Positions 39,807 to 50,900 of a stretch of 64,000 bases of DNA are shown piece after piece (the first letter of the stretch is position 1; each line of letters begins with the position of its first letter). The notes beneath the pieces are model-generated. The model was not told the origin of the DNA and ran no database searches. It was given only the letters and a program-made list of their open reading frames with translations. A program made the translations under genes and the position numbers. The DNA lies in assembly GCA_902774185.1 (NCBI GenBank), contig CACYHE010000009.1, positions 1 through 64,000 on the forward strand. The letters are read 5' to 3'. The DNA comes from an uncultured Bacteroidales bacterium. GTDB taxonomy: Bacteria; Bacteroidota; Bacteroidia; Bacteroidales; Paludibacteraceae.

Positions 39807-40487
39807 TACGGCTTTGTCAAAAAGTCCGTAAATAACCTCCATCTGTTCTTCGCGTGTCATGTGACTGTTATCTACCACAATCGCATCTTCCGCTTGGCGT
39901 AACGGACTCTCCGCACGATGGGTATCCCGGTAATCCCGGTCGTTGACATCTGCCAGTACGGCTGCAAAATCAGGGTGCTCCCCTTTCTCTACCAACTCGT
40001 CGTAACGTCTCTGCGCACGCACTTCGGGCGAGGCGGTAAGGAACAGTTTGAGTTCCGCCTTCGGGAAGACCACCGTACCGATATCACGACCGTCCATGAC
40101 GATACCCTTCGCTTCTCCCATCTTCTGTTGCTGCGCAACCAGGAACGCCCGCACCTCTTTGATCTGTGAGATTTGGCTGGCACGGTTGCCGGCTTCCAGC
40201 GTACGGATCTGACGCTCTACATCTTCGCCGTTCAGTGTCACGTGTTGCGCCCCATCGACTTGGATAAAGCCTATGTGTATCTGCGATAAGAGTTCTTTCA
40301 ACTTTTCACTGTCAACTTCTCTCAACTCTAAACGCTCATCTTTCAACTTCGAGAAGTATAAACCGATCGCACGATACATCGCACCTGTGTCCACGTAGGT
40401 GTAACCTGCGTACTTGGCAAGTGCCTTGGCGATCGTCGATTTGCCGCACGAACTATATCCGTCTATAGCAACAATAATTTTATTCAT
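39798..40487 (-). CDS. cmk: Cytidylate kinase (229 aa)
   Basis: P-loop GYSSCGKSTIAKALA at residues 10-24, then YVDTGAMYRAIG, NRASQISQIKEVR, GIVMDGRDIGTVVFP and the lid-like RDYRDTHRAESPL, all typical of CMP kinase. It phosphorylates CMP/dCMP in the cytosol. It lies 35 bp after porQ and 41 bp before ispH in the same operon. A run of eight 7-nt repeats (40295-40350) encodes the unusual KLKDERLELREVDSEKLKEL segment in the CMP-binding region, where a variable insert is tolerated. Confidence 0.95.
   Translation of the reverse strand: MNKIIVAIDGYSSCGKSTIAKALAKYAGYTYVDTGAMYRAIGLYFSKLKDERLELREVDSEKLKELLSQIHIGFIQVDGAQHVTLNGEDVERQIRTLEAGNRASQISQIKEVRAFLVAQQQKMGEAKGIVMDGRDIGTVVFPKAELKLFLTASPEVRAQRRYDELVEKGEHPDFAAVLADVNDRDYRDTHRAESPLRQAEDAIVVDNSHMTREEQMEVIYGLFDKAVNS
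40295..40350. repeat. 7-nt repeats inside cmk
   Basis: Eight units in register, beginning ctttcaa, cttttca, ctgtcaa and ending caacttc. They resemble the array at 39751 but are translated. Confidence 0.8.
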
Positions 40488-40522
40488 AAAAAATGCTTTT
40501 GACTTTCGACTTTGTCTTTCGA

Positions 40523-41659
40523 CTATCTCATCAATGAATTGATATCTAATGTTAATCCGAGTTGGTACGAGAAATTGGACTTGGTCAACTGACTCATCGC
40601 AAAGCCGATCCGTGCCTGTTTGATCTTCACGCCCGCACCTATCGCAAAACCGGCTAAGGACCGCTGATCGCTTAACTGCAACTCGGCACGCCTGCGGTGG
40701 TTATAACTGATGGCGATATAGAACGCTTCGCTCTTCGGTACGATCTCAAAACTCCAGATCGTATGGCGGAACAGCATGTCGTACCATTTGATGTTGTGGG
40801 AGAGGATGTCACCGGTCGTCGGACTCTTATCCAGACTCGTCCATTCGTAGTTCAGATACCAGGTCTGCATGTTATGAATCTGCAGATGGAAGCGCAACGG
40901 CGCATGTTTGACACGATAGGTGAGACCCAGTTGCAGGTTCAAAGGCAACATCTCATGGTTGCTTCCTCCTTCGTGCGAGTAGAATCCTTTTAACTGCCAA
41001 CCGATATTGGCGAGAACCAAACCCATCTGGAACGTGGAGTCGGGTGTCTGAAAATGTCCGCCTACGTCTGCGCCTATCGCAAAACTGCTGTAACTCTCAT
41101 AGATTGAGAAAACCGGTTTGAGCGAGACACCCACTTTGAATAACGGACTTAACTGCCGAGCATACATCACATCGATCAGTACGTCCCGTGCTCCGAAACT
41201 GCCGCCTGTCAGATTACCGTTCATATCGGCATACTCCATGCGTCCGTAGTCCAAATAATGCATACCGACCGCGAAGTAATTAGGCTTGTCCGGTTCACCT
41301 TCGATGGGTTTCTCAATGGAAGAACGACCGAAATTATGACCGTATAGCACGGAACCGAACATCGTGCCGGGCAGGAAATAGGAGTAGTTAAACTGCAGGT
41401 TCATGTGACTGTTCTCGTGCAGCAAAGCCGGATTGCACAGTCCCATCGAGATATCTCCGTCGCTGAGGCTGACGTTACTTCCGCCTAACGCATTGATGCG
41501 CGAAGAAGACGGCAGACTCATAAATGAGAATACCGAACGGCCTGCACTTGACACTTGTGCCATGCAAGTTGAAAATTGAAAAATGAAAATTGAAAGGAAA
41601 ATCCATCCTTTCCCCTTTAACCTTTCACCTTTCACCTTATTTATCCTTTCACCTTTCAC
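40523..41659 (-). CDS. porQ: Type IX secretion system protein PorQ (378 aa)
   Basis: After the signal peptide (ending STCMAQ) the protein shows PorQ blocks: FSFMSLPSSSRINALGGSNVS, MGLCNPALL, FNYSYFLPGTMFGSVLYGHNF and FAIGADVGGHFQTPDSTF. Strand-like repeats to the C-terminus fit an outer-membrane barrel. PorQ works with PorZ at the cell surface in attaching T9SS cargo to A-LPS. The start is uncertain: GTG at 41659 or 41635, both inside a 119-nt heptamer array that also encodes the signal peptide. It is first in the operon with cmk, ispH and pfkA, and provides the T9SS link for the large secreted proteins here. Confidence 0.92.
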   Translation of the reverse strand: MKGERINKVKGERLKGKGWIFLSIFIFQFSTCMAQVSSAGRSVFSFMSLPSSSRINALGGSNVSLSDGDISMGLCNPALLHENSHMNLQFNYSYFLPGTMFGSVLYGHNFGRSSIEKPIEGEPDKPNYFAVGMHYLDYGRMEYADMNGNLTGGSFGARDVLIDVMYARQLSPLFKVGVSLKPVFSIYESYSSFAIGADVGGHFQTPDSTFQMGLVLANIGWQLKGFYSHEGGSNHEMLPLNLQLGLTYRVKHAPLRFHLQIHNMQTWYLNYEWTSLDKSPTTGDILSHNIKWYDMLFRHTIWSFEIVPKSEAFYIAISYNHRRRAELQLSDQRSLAGFAIGAGVKIKQARIGFAMSQLTKSNFSYQLGLTLDINSLMR

Positions 41660-41685
41660 TTTTCACCTTTCACCTTTCACCTTTC
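41567..41685. repeat. Seventeen-unit 7-nt array across the porQ leader, start and signal peptide
   Basis: The 119 nt divide exactly into 17 heptamers, from agttgaa/aattgaa types on the coding side to repeated acctttc/tttcacc types in the leader. On the minus strand the GTGAAAGG units supply both GTG start codons and AAAGG-like ribosome binding sites. Confidence 0.85.
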
Positions 41686-41697
41686 TCAAATCGGCTG

Positions 41698-41729
41698 CAA
41701 AGATACTACATTTTTTTTACATACGCAAG
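41698..41729 (-). promoter_or_regulatory. Promoter of the porQ-cmk-ispH-pfkA operon
   Basis: CTTG (41726-41729), 20 bp, TATCTTTG (41698-41705) on the minus strand, about 39 bp before the first GTG. Confidence 0.8.
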
Positions 41730-41798
41730 CACGCGCACACTTTTTTTGCGCACGTATAGCCCTAAATTGAATATTTTTTAGAAAAAAGTGTAATTTTT

Positions 41799-41830
41799 TT
41801 TGTGCATTCCAAATATTTTTTGTAATTTTG
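41799..41830 (+). promoter_or_regulatory. Promoter of the RyR-channel operon
   Basis: TTTG (41799-41802), 20 bp, TAATTTTG (41823-41830): full consensus, 19 bp before the ATG at 41850. The short leader has a small GCAC/GTGC hairpin. Confidence 0.85.
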
Positions 41831-41849
41831 CACGCAAAATTGTGCGAAA

Positions 41850-43946
41850 ATGAGAAGTAAGCTTCGTTCCCATACGATAGGCAACCGTTCGTTGCGGTTG
41901 GATAGGATGTTGACAGGCAGTCTTTGGAAGCAGTCTTTTTGGATTGTGTGCATTCTGATTTTGACCTGGCTCGTGTCTTATGTTTGTCTGTCCTTATCCG
42001 GTGCCAATTGGCGGGTGTTCTGTACGAATCATGGCATCAAACCATGGTTGTTGCCGCTTTACATTCTGATTGATACCAATGCCTTAAGCAGTCTCTACAT
42101 AGCGGATGATCCGAATGATACGATCCACGGATGGCTATTGTTGGTCAGCAGCATCACGTATCTGATCGGTTTACTCATCTTCAACGGTATCATCATCTCG
42201 GTGTTAAGCAACTATATCGCCCAGCGCAGGGAGAACTATCAGAACGGTCTGTCCCGTTACAAAGTGTCGGGGCATTATATCATCATGGGGTATGACGAGA
42301 TGGTGCCATCGGTCATCTCCGATATCTTCCGGCGGGATAAAGAGGCACATGTACTGATGCTCTCTGCCGTGCCTTCCGACAAGATCCGGGAACATCTGCG
42401 TAAGTCGGTGCAAAGGGAGTATTTTGACCGAATCCTGGTCAACTACGGACATCGTGCCGCCAAAGAGTATTATCCCGATATCCATTTGGAGGAAGCCAAA
42501 GAGGTCTATGTGGTAGGAAACCGCTCGATGCCTAACCACGATGCCGTCAATGTGGAATGCGTGGAAAGTATCTGCACTTATCTCAAGGAACAACCGCAAC
42601 ACGCGATCCGACGGATCACCTGCGTGTTCGAAGATCTGGATACCTATGCTTCGTTCCGCACCTCGGATATCTTCTCGGATATCACCAAGGATTTGCATCT
42701 GGAGTTCGCTCCGTATAATTTCTATGTGAGTTGGGCCAAACGGGTCTTCATCGACCGCTCGTATATCGGAAAAAAAGACAATAAGCTCTATGCCTATCCG
42801 GCGCCTTGCCGGCAAGGGATAGGTCCGAACGATACCCATTACGTGCATTTGGTATTCGTCGGTATGTCGAATTTTGCCGTTACTTTTGCCAATGAAGCGG
42901 CGCATGTGCTCCATTTCCCGAATAGCGAGAAGGCACGTACCCGTATCACGTTTATTGATCTCCATGCGGATCGGGAGATGCCGGTTTTCATTACACGTAA
43001 CCATCATTTCTTTGAAGTGCAACCCTATTCGTACGGCGATTTTACGGAGCAGGGAGATGGTTGTATCAAGCCCGACACCTCTCGCCTGAAATTCTCCGGC
43101 AAGGACAGCGACTTCCTGGATGTGGACTTTGAGTTCATCAAAGGGGATATTTACTCGGCTTCCATCCAAAATCTCATCTATCAGTGGGCGAAAGATGAAC
43201 AGCAATACCTCTCGCTCTTCCTGGCGATGACGAACCAGAGGGATAACTTCGCCTTTGCCATGAACATGCCGGACGCGGTGTATAACAATGCTGTACCGGT
43301 GTTTGTGCGTCAAGACAGTTCTGATAACTTCATCACGCTCCTGCGTCAGGCAGATACGAAGGCGCCGCGCAAAGGCGAACCCGAATACCGCTGGTACGAG
43401 AAGGATAAGGTACAAACCAAAGAGAGTCACGGACGGTATGCCCACCTGTACCCCTTCGGTATGAACGACACGTCGTTCTACTCGGAAGAGACCTCTCTAC
43501 GTCGTGCCAAACTGATTAACGACCTGTACAATCAGAAATGGGCAGGGAAGAATTGGGAGGAATTGAATGTGGCTGAGAAATGGTCGAACCTGTATTTTGC
43601 CTACGGCATCAGTTATAAACTGTTGGTACTTAGAGCCATGCGGGGTCTGGATCCGGACGATACAAGTCATGACAAAGATCCTTTGACCGTTGCTGAGGGG
43701 GAGGCCTTGGGTCGCACAGAGCATAACCGCTGGAATGTGGAGAAACTGCTGATGGGTTATCGCAAACCGCAAAGCAAAGAGGATCCTTACGGCAAAGAAG
43801 AAGCCGTGGCAAAGCAACTGAGCAACAATAAGCATTTCTTTATCCACCCGCAGATACGGCCGTATGAAGAACTGACGGAAGAGATGAAGCAGCTGGATAT
43901 CGAATTCTCTAAATATATACCTTGGATCATTGAAAAATCGGAATAA
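41850..43946 (+). CDS. Two-TM/pore, RCK-like channel protein with C-terminal RyR domain (698 aa)
   Basis: TM1 (about residues 28-50), a pore-loop-like stretch (about 64-80, LLPLYILIDTNALSSL) and TM2 (about 93-118) precede two Rossmann/RCK-like segments, HYIIMGYDEMVPSVISDIF and YVHLVFVGMSNFAVTFANEA. This layout resembles CASTOR/POLLUX-type cation channels. The C-terminus (about 620-695: LGRTEHNRWNVEKLLMGYRKP, HPQIRPYEEL) matches the ryanodine-receptor RyR domain. It is followed 3 bp later by a PrsW protease and then by a separate RyR protein. A gated ion channel with RyR as sensor is the likely idea; ion and ligand are unknown. Confidence 0.8.
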   Translation: MRSKLRSHTIGNRSLRLDRMLTGSLWKQSFWIVCILILTWLVSYVCLSLSGANWRVFCTNHGIKPWLLPLYILIDTNALSSLYIADDPNDTIHGWLLLVSSITYLIGLLIFNGIIISVLSNYIAQRRENYQNGLSRYKVSGHYIIMGYDEMVPSVISDIFRRDKEAHVLMLSAVPSDKIREHLRKSVQREYFDRILVNYGHRAAKEYYPDIHLEEAKEVYVVGNRSMPNHDAVNVECVESICTYLKEQPQHAIRRITCVFEDLDTYASFRTSDIFSDITKDLHLEFAPYNFYVSWAKRVFIDRSYIGKKDNKLYAYPAPCRQGIGPNDTHYVHLVFVGMSNFAVTFANEAAHVLHFPNSEKARTRITFIDLHADREMPVFITRNHHFFEVQPYSYGDFTEQGDGCIKPDTSRLKFSGKDSDFLDVDFEFIKGDIYSASIQNLIYQWAKDEQQYLSLFLAMTNQRDNFAFAMNMPDAVYNNAVPVFVRQDSSDNFITLLRQADTKAPRKGEPEYRWYEKDKVQTKESHGRYAHLYPFGMNDTSFYSEETSLRRAKLINDLYNQKWAGKNWEELNVAEKWSNLYFAYGISYKLLVLRAMRGLDPDDTSHDKDPLTVAEGEALGRTEHNRWNVEKLLMGYRKPQSKEDPYGKEEAVAKQLSNNKHFFIHPQIRPYEELTEEMKQLDIEFSKYIPWIIEKSE

Positions 43947-43949
43947 ATT

Positions 43950-44681
43950 ATGGTACTGATTCAAATGCACTTGATGTTTATCTTGGCGGTTGTACCTTCG
44001 ATCGCCCTGTTGTTTTATATCTATTGGAAGGATCCCCAGAAGGAACCTGTCTCGCAGATTGTCAAAGCTTTCTTTTTGGGCGTAGCGATTTGTATTCCTG
44101 TCGGTTTCCTCGAGACCGGCGTCAACGCTTTGCTCTTTGGAGCAGAAGGCAAAGCCATCTCACTTTTCGGAACGACGATAGAAGCGTTCTTCGTGGCTGC
44201 GTTACCCGAAGAAGCCGCCAAACTATTGATCCTCTGGCTTGTGCTGCGAAAGAATAAGTATTTTGACGAGCATTTTGACGGTATCGTCTATGCGGTAGCA
44301 GTAAGTCTGGGTTTTGCAACCATCGAGAATATCTTCTATGTAATTGGTTCTCCCTCTTGGGTGACGGTAGCTATCTCCCGTTCCTTATTGGCGGTGCCCG
44401 GTCATTATGCGTTTGCCGTACTGATGGGGTACTACTACTCGCTCTATCATTTTGTGGAGCCCTCTAAGAAAAATGCCTTCTTCATCCTCTTTATGCCCTT
44501 CCTGCTGCACGGTATTTACGATGCCTTGGCAATGAGCGGAACGGTGAACCCTGTGGCAGGCGGTGTTGCGTTCTGTGCCCTGATCTATTTCTGCATCAAG
44601 ATGCAACGCTTTGCGCAATCCCGCATCAAGACGCTGGTGGAGATGCAAAAAGCCGCTACCACTGAACCGGAAACTGTATGA
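43950..44681 (+). CDS. PrsW-family intramembrane protease (243 aa)
   Basis: About seven hydrophobic segments carry the PrsW/glutamic-type intramembrane protease motifs: Glu87-Glu88 in LPEEAAKL, Glu126 in ENIFY, His152 in VPGHYAF and His187-Asp191 in HGIYD. Members cleave membrane anti-sigma factors or act as CAAX-like proteases; the target here is unknown. It starts 3 bp after the RyR channel gene and overlaps the next RyR gene by 4 bp (ATGA), so the three are almost certainly translationally coupled. Confidence 0.9.
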   Translation: MVLIQMHLMFILAVVPSIALLFYIYWKDPQKEPVSQIVKAFFLGVAICIPVGFLETGVNALLFGAEGKAISLFGTTIEAFFVAALPEEAAKLLILWLVLRKNKYFDEHFDGIVYAVAVSLGFATIENIFYVIGSPSWVTVAISRSLLAVPGHYAFAVLMGYYYSLYHFVEPSKKNAFFILFMPFLLHGIYDALAMSGTVNPVAGGVAFCALIYFCIKMQRFAQSRIKTLVEMQKAATTEPETV

Positions 44682-44971
44682 AAGAACAAGCTTACATACC
44701 CCAACCGCTAGACACTTCGGCGATTGTGTTGCCTAAGGACTTGGATGCGCTTACCGAACAGTTGGCGCAGAACGTCCATGCCGTATGGGCGGCAGGGCGG
44801 GTAGCGGACGGCTGGACTTATGGCGAAGTGCGGGATGATGTCCGTAAGACGCATCCATGCCTCGTGCCTTACGATCAACTGCCCGAATCCGAAAAAGAAT
44901 ACGACCGCCGTACTTCCATCGAAACGCTCAAGTGCATCCTTGCACAAGGCTTTACCATCCTCAAACAATAG
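44678..44971 (+). CDS. Stand-alone RyR domain protein (97 aa)
   Basis: The whole protein is one RyR (ryanodine receptor) domain: YIPQPLDTSAIVLP, LTEQLAQNVHAVWA, RVADGWTYGEVRDDVRKTHP, CLVPYDQLPESEKEYDRRT and ETLKCILAQGF. This is the full canonical pattern, better conserved than the domain at the end of the 698-aa channel. It has no signal peptide and is likely cytosolic. The ATG overlaps the prsW stop. Next to a RyR-tailed channel and a membrane protease it could bind or compete for the same ligand; this is inference. Confidence 0.9.
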   Translation: MKEQAYIPQPLDTSAIVLPKDLDALTEQLAQNVHAVWAAGRVADGWTYGEVRDDVRKTHPCLVPYDQLPESEKEYDRRTSIETLKCILAQGFTILKQ

Positions 44972-44983
44972 TTTCTACATCCC

Positions 44984-47900
44984 TTGCTCCGTCGTTTATC
45001 TTACATAGTATGTCTGTTTCTGCTGCTCGTAACCGCTCCGTTACGGGCACAGTGGTGGAATACGAATACCAGTGGAGACAGTTGGGTGAATACGGATTAT
45101 AACACGACGGAGGGAAGAGATTTCTGGGTGACGTACATATCTTCCGGTGGTAACCAGGGACAGGATATGAACAACCTGAAGATTCGTATTTTCGCTACTG
45201 CCCGCCAGAAAACGACGGTTAAAGTGATTTATGCAGATGGCAGTACGGAAAGTTTTCAGGTGGCAGGACTCATGAAGCGTGCTATCCATGATCTGAATCT
45301 AAGTAAAGCATATATTCTCTTGGGTGAAGAAGTGGATGCCCGAGCGGTGCACGTGCAGGCGAATAATCCCATCTCGCTGTATGCGGTCAGCCAAAACCCT
45401 GTCGCAGGTTCACAAGACGGTACGAACGTTTACCCGACAGAAGCATTAAGCAAGGAATATGTCATCCAGACCTATGGAAGTGATAAATGGTCCACTGAAT
45501 TTGCGCTTCTTTCTACCAAGGATTATACAACCGTAGATTTGGAAATCCATAAGGCGTATGACAGCAAAGTTTTTGGTCCGAGTGACCAGTATGCGGACTC
45601 TGTAATAACGAAACAAATCTATCTGCCGAGAGCCGGTTCTGTTTATCTGTATCGTTCCAAACAGGCAGAGTATTCGCTTTCGGGCACCAAGATTTGTGCC
45701 TCCCAACCGATTGCCGTTTTCCAAGGAGGACAGGAAGCCATGATCCCGTATGGTACATCCAATAGTAACCATATTTATTCGCAGGTGATGCCTACCGATA
45801 TGTGGGGAAAGACCTATGTCGCTACCAGTACCAAAAATCAGAAGGAGGATTATTACAGGCTTACTTCATTAGTTCCTAACACCGAGATAACTCGAGATCA
45901 ACAACATTTAATCACGTTGGACATCTCTGAGACATTACTGGACGAGACATACCAAGACACACTTCATACGCCTAAGAACGTAGAAAAGAGCGTTGTGTAT
46001 CGATCGACGAATCCGTTTATGCTCAACGCATACCTGACAGATGCGATAGTTAATGGCGATAGTGTCTATTATGAAGATGAAGATGATTACGAGGTCTCCA
46101 CGCGTTACGGAGCTCCGGCAATGTCTCCGGTAACGCCTATCGAATTAGGTACCCGAAGTCTCGTTTTCTCAACCCTGGATGCGCAAAACATCAAAACGCA
46201 TTATGTCAATGTGGTTACCTATACCGCTACGAAAAACCAGATGCGGTTAGATGGTGATAAGACGATCACCTTCACCGATATACCGAATACCCCATACTCT
46301 TTTGCGGTGGTTAAATTGGACACAGGAGCGCATGTATTAACCAATAACAATATGGGAGTCCAGGGTGTCTTCACGGCTTATATGTATGGGTTAGGACGTA
46401 ACTCGATGGATAAAAAGGAGTCCTACGCCTATAGTGCCGGTTCGCGTATTGAACGAAGTATCGACATGTTGATTGATGGGCAATACATCAAAGAGAAAAA
46501 TGTGTGTATTCCCAACGGAACCACCTTTACACCCATCATCAACCATGATTATGATAATTATCATTGGAAGTTTGAGCCGGATAACTATTCGTCCTATCCC
46601 ATCATAAGCGATGATTATACTTCGATTCAAGTTTATACCACGCACTTACCTACGGCAGGAACGTGGACCGCTAGTCTGATTGTCAATTATACCACTCCGC
46701 TTTGCCAAAACATCATAACAGATACAGTCATCGCCTATATCCATATGCACGATACGGTGCGTATTGATCAAGGCTATAACGAACAGCAACGACGTGACAT
46801 CTGTTACGGCGAAAATTTCTTTGTGCATTATAACGGACGCCAACGCTACGACTATATCGCAGACACGACGACCACGCAACAGGTCTTGGGTAAAAACATC
46901 AAATTTGAGATCAATAAAGAGTATATCTTCAAAGATACTATTCCCAACGAATGGGGGTGTGATAGCGTGGTTTGGCAACACGTCACCATTCGTCCGTCCT
47001 ACGATCTAGAGGCATATGACACGATATGTTATCAACATCTGCCGTACCGATGGACAAACCCCAAAACAGGTGCGCTTATCAAGACGTTTACCAAGGATGA
47101 CTTGTATAATAAGCATAACTTGCATCTGACATCCGAGGATGCCTTTCTGGTCGATTCGATCATTACTCCAAAACAAAAACTGCAGACCCGATACGGCTGC
47201 GACAGTCTGGTAGTGCTCAAGCTACTCGTGATGCCGGATTATGAGCTTGACGACGGGAATGACGATGTGTGTCAGGATGCCGAACAGGGTTATGTTTGGC
47301 GTTCCGATACAGATCCCAAACATGCACATACCGATGCTGACGGGAATGTGTTAACTGGACACAATAAGGTATGGATTACCAATAAAGCAACCAACCGAAA
47401 AGTGCATGTACTGCCCGGTCAAAAAATCCCGCTTAACACGCCTGGAACTTTCACGTTGGTGGACTCTCTCAAAACATCGCATGTGTGCCAGACTTGCGGC
47501 GATGCAGGCGGCTGTGACAGCGTGCATACAAAAACGATCGTGATCCACAAAAAGACGCAGGTGAGTCTTCCGGAATTGAATCTGTGTGATAACGATACGG
47601 TCACAGCGCTGAATGATACGCTATGTGTCGGATATAAGTACCAAGGTGCAATTCCTGAACCATGGAAGAGTGCCAACCGCTATGTGATTCTGAATGGGGA
47701 TAAGACGTTCACGGATTATAACAAGACACACGATGCACTGCAATGCGATTCCATCACCACGCAACGTGTGCATCTATGCCCGACATTCGAGACCACCCTG
47801 CCGGAAGTGTCCCTTTGTCAGAATGAAACCAAATACGAATGGAAGCGTGCCGATAACGGGCAACTGATACAGGCTATCGAGATTCCTACAAGCGACTACT

Positions 47901-50900
47901 ATCCTGTTTCCTTCCAATACACGGATACGCTGCAAGCGAATGCCCATTGCGGTTGCGACAGTATCCTGCATCTGACCCTTACGGTAAATCCGGTACATGA
48001 CACCATCCTGTACGACACCATCTGTGATTCAAGTCTGCCGTACCGATGGACTGTGCATAACAACTACACCAATAGGAATCAGACCTTCAATATTTCACGT
48101 CCGGCTGCCGAAGCGCAGAACGTTTGGCACACTACGCGGCAAGCCAACTTACAGACCTTCAAAGGTTGTGACTCTATCGTGCATCTGGATCTGATTGTCT
48201 ATCCGAAGGTGACGAATGAAGTGACGCTTACACTATGCCCTGAACAACTGCCGTATCAGTACTGCGAGAATGGTGCCACTATGCCTGTAGGCGCTACGAT
48301 TTGGAATAAGACAGAGACCATCCCCAGCCGTCAGTTCCCGATGGCATGTGATAGCGTCATCACTTATCATATCACGGTTAGTGCGGAGAATATCCAACCT
48401 ATTACCGTTCGCCGTTGTGACGATAACCTGCCTTATTCGTATGACTATCCGGCTCTTCCGGCTGAGGCTACTCATACACGCCTGTTAACCGATATCCGGG
48501 AAACAGGGATCTATGATGATACCGTGTCTATCGCCGGACAATGCCGTACGATATACCGTTTGAACTTCACGGTCGATAAAACTTATGACAATACCCTGCC
48601 GCAGGTGGATGTGTGTATCAATAACTTACCCTATTCGTGGCGAGTGACGGATAAGAAAGGGAACTCCCGTACGATCTCTATCAACATACCGGACGACAAG
48701 GTTTTGCCGTTCGATACCTTGTGTACCGCTAATCTGAAAAGCATACACGATTGTGACAGTATCGTGCGTTTGCCGCTCCGTGTACACCCTACCTATACCA
48801 CCCAAGTGTATGACACCATCTGCCAGAAATCCCTGCCCTATACTTGGAGAGACAACAAAGGTACTTCCTTGCGCCAAATCCGGCTGACCGATATCCGTAA
48901 CTCCGGACAATGGAAAGACCCGGATTGGACATATACCACCGATTATAATCATCATTCGCAGTACAACTGTGACAGTTTGCTAACCCTTCATTTGACGGTC
49001 TATCCGACTTTGACGAACGAAGTGACGCTTACACTCTGTCCCGAACAGTTGCCGTATCAGTACTGCGAGAACGGTGCTACCGTTCCGGTCGGATATACGG
49101 GAGGGGACCTAAAAGAGACTATACCCAGCAAACAGTTCCCGAAGTCTTGTGACAGTGTTATTACTTATCATATCAGCGTCAGTGCGGAGAATATCGTGCC
49201 TATCACCGTGACGCAATGTAATAATGAACCGCCGTATAGTTATGACTACGGAGCGGAACCGATAGACGCGGTACACCGACATCGTTTGGAGAACCTCAAG
49301 ACATCCGGTGTGTACAGAGACACAGTCGAAGTGGCAGGACAGTGCCGCACGATTTACGAATTGCATCTGACCGTCAACGATACCACCAAAAGCGAGCGGA
49401 CCTATTACTTATGCGAAGGGGATACTTATACGGATATCGACTTCCCGACTATCAAGGCACGCAAAGACACGGTCTTCGTCAAGCGTCTGGAGAAAGCCAA
49501 CGCAGTCGGTTGCGACAGTGTGGTAACGGTGACGGTTAAATTCGGAAAGAAATACGAAGATCCCACCAGTGCCGTAGTGCTGTGCGAAAGGGAGAAATCC
49601 TACCTCTGGGAGACCAGCGACACGTATCAAGTCACCCCCTATCGGCATCTTCTGACCTGGGGCGATCTGCACGAACAGGTGTTGGATACCACTTTGACAG
49701 ATACGTTGCATACCGCTTCCCCGTTCTATTGCGACAGTATCGTCCGTCGTCATGTCACCGTCAACCCGACCACCATACGCGATATATCCGTCACTTGGTG
49801 CGCAAGTGCCGGACCGTACTCGTATGGAGAGAAAGGCAAACAGGCCACCGAGACAGGTTACTATATCGATACGCTCATCACCAAGAATCACTTTGGTTGC
49901 GACAGTGTGCTGCATCTGCATTTGGAGTGGAAAGACAGTATCTATTTCCACGATACCGTCCGTATCTGTGATAACAAAGCGTTGAAGAAACATGACAAAC
50001 TCTATATCGGTGACAAATATGCGGCCTTTGGCGGTACGTATGATGCAAGCTTGTACGATTCCGTGCGCGTCTATCCGGTGGGTCAGTTTAGAGATACGAT
50101 CACGTTCAAAAACTCCATCGGTTGTGACAGTTCGTTCTATATCGTGGTTGAAGTGCAACCCACGCATTACTCGAATCAGGAACGGAACGTGTGCCAGTTT
50201 GCTGATGTCACTTACGAAGCGATGCATAACGGTTTGGGAGGTAGCGTACCGACAGATGTGCTGGGAGATGTCGAGTTCATGGATACCATTCCGGCACTTG
50301 GCAACGGATGTGACTCCGTCGTCCATATGACCTATCATATCCGACCTCATTACCATTTCTCGCAAGGCGAGATCGCACTCTGTCAGTCACCGGGCAGTAC
50401 ATGGATCTGGTACAACGAACACGGCGATCCGGAGGGTTCCATCTCTCTGTCCGAAGGAGATAAGACCTATCATCTGGGTAATGAATATTCCACTATTTAC
50501 GGCTGTGATAGTACGTACGGTATAACGGTCTATGTCGCTCCGATCTATCATTTCTATGACACGATCCCCTTGTGCGAAAATGACTCTGCGCATTGGCATA
50601 AGATGCTCTTTACCGGTAGTCAATACACTGCGTATGGTAAGACCTATGACCCGACGCCCTTTGATAGCATCAAGACGAACCTGTCGCATGGTACCTATCA
50701 TGTGGATATCAAGCATCAGACGAAGGTTTATGACTGCGATTCCATATACCATCTGACGCTGTATGTACACGAAGTGGCCCATACTGATTCTTTGGATAGT
50801 GTTTGCCAGGGACATCCGTTCCATAACCCGAACTGGAACCGGGGGGAGGGTATGTATATGAATACCGATCGGGTAGGAACGTATGTTTCCGTGGATACCA

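Noticed and set aside
39751..41690. CRISPR array
   Set aside because: The heptamer arrays have no spacers of uniform length and no cas genes are present.
42204..43445. 413-codon minus-strand frame opposite the RyR channel gene
   Set aside because: The plus strand has TM, RCK-like and RyR domains and a consensus promoter; the antisense product has no recognisable domain.
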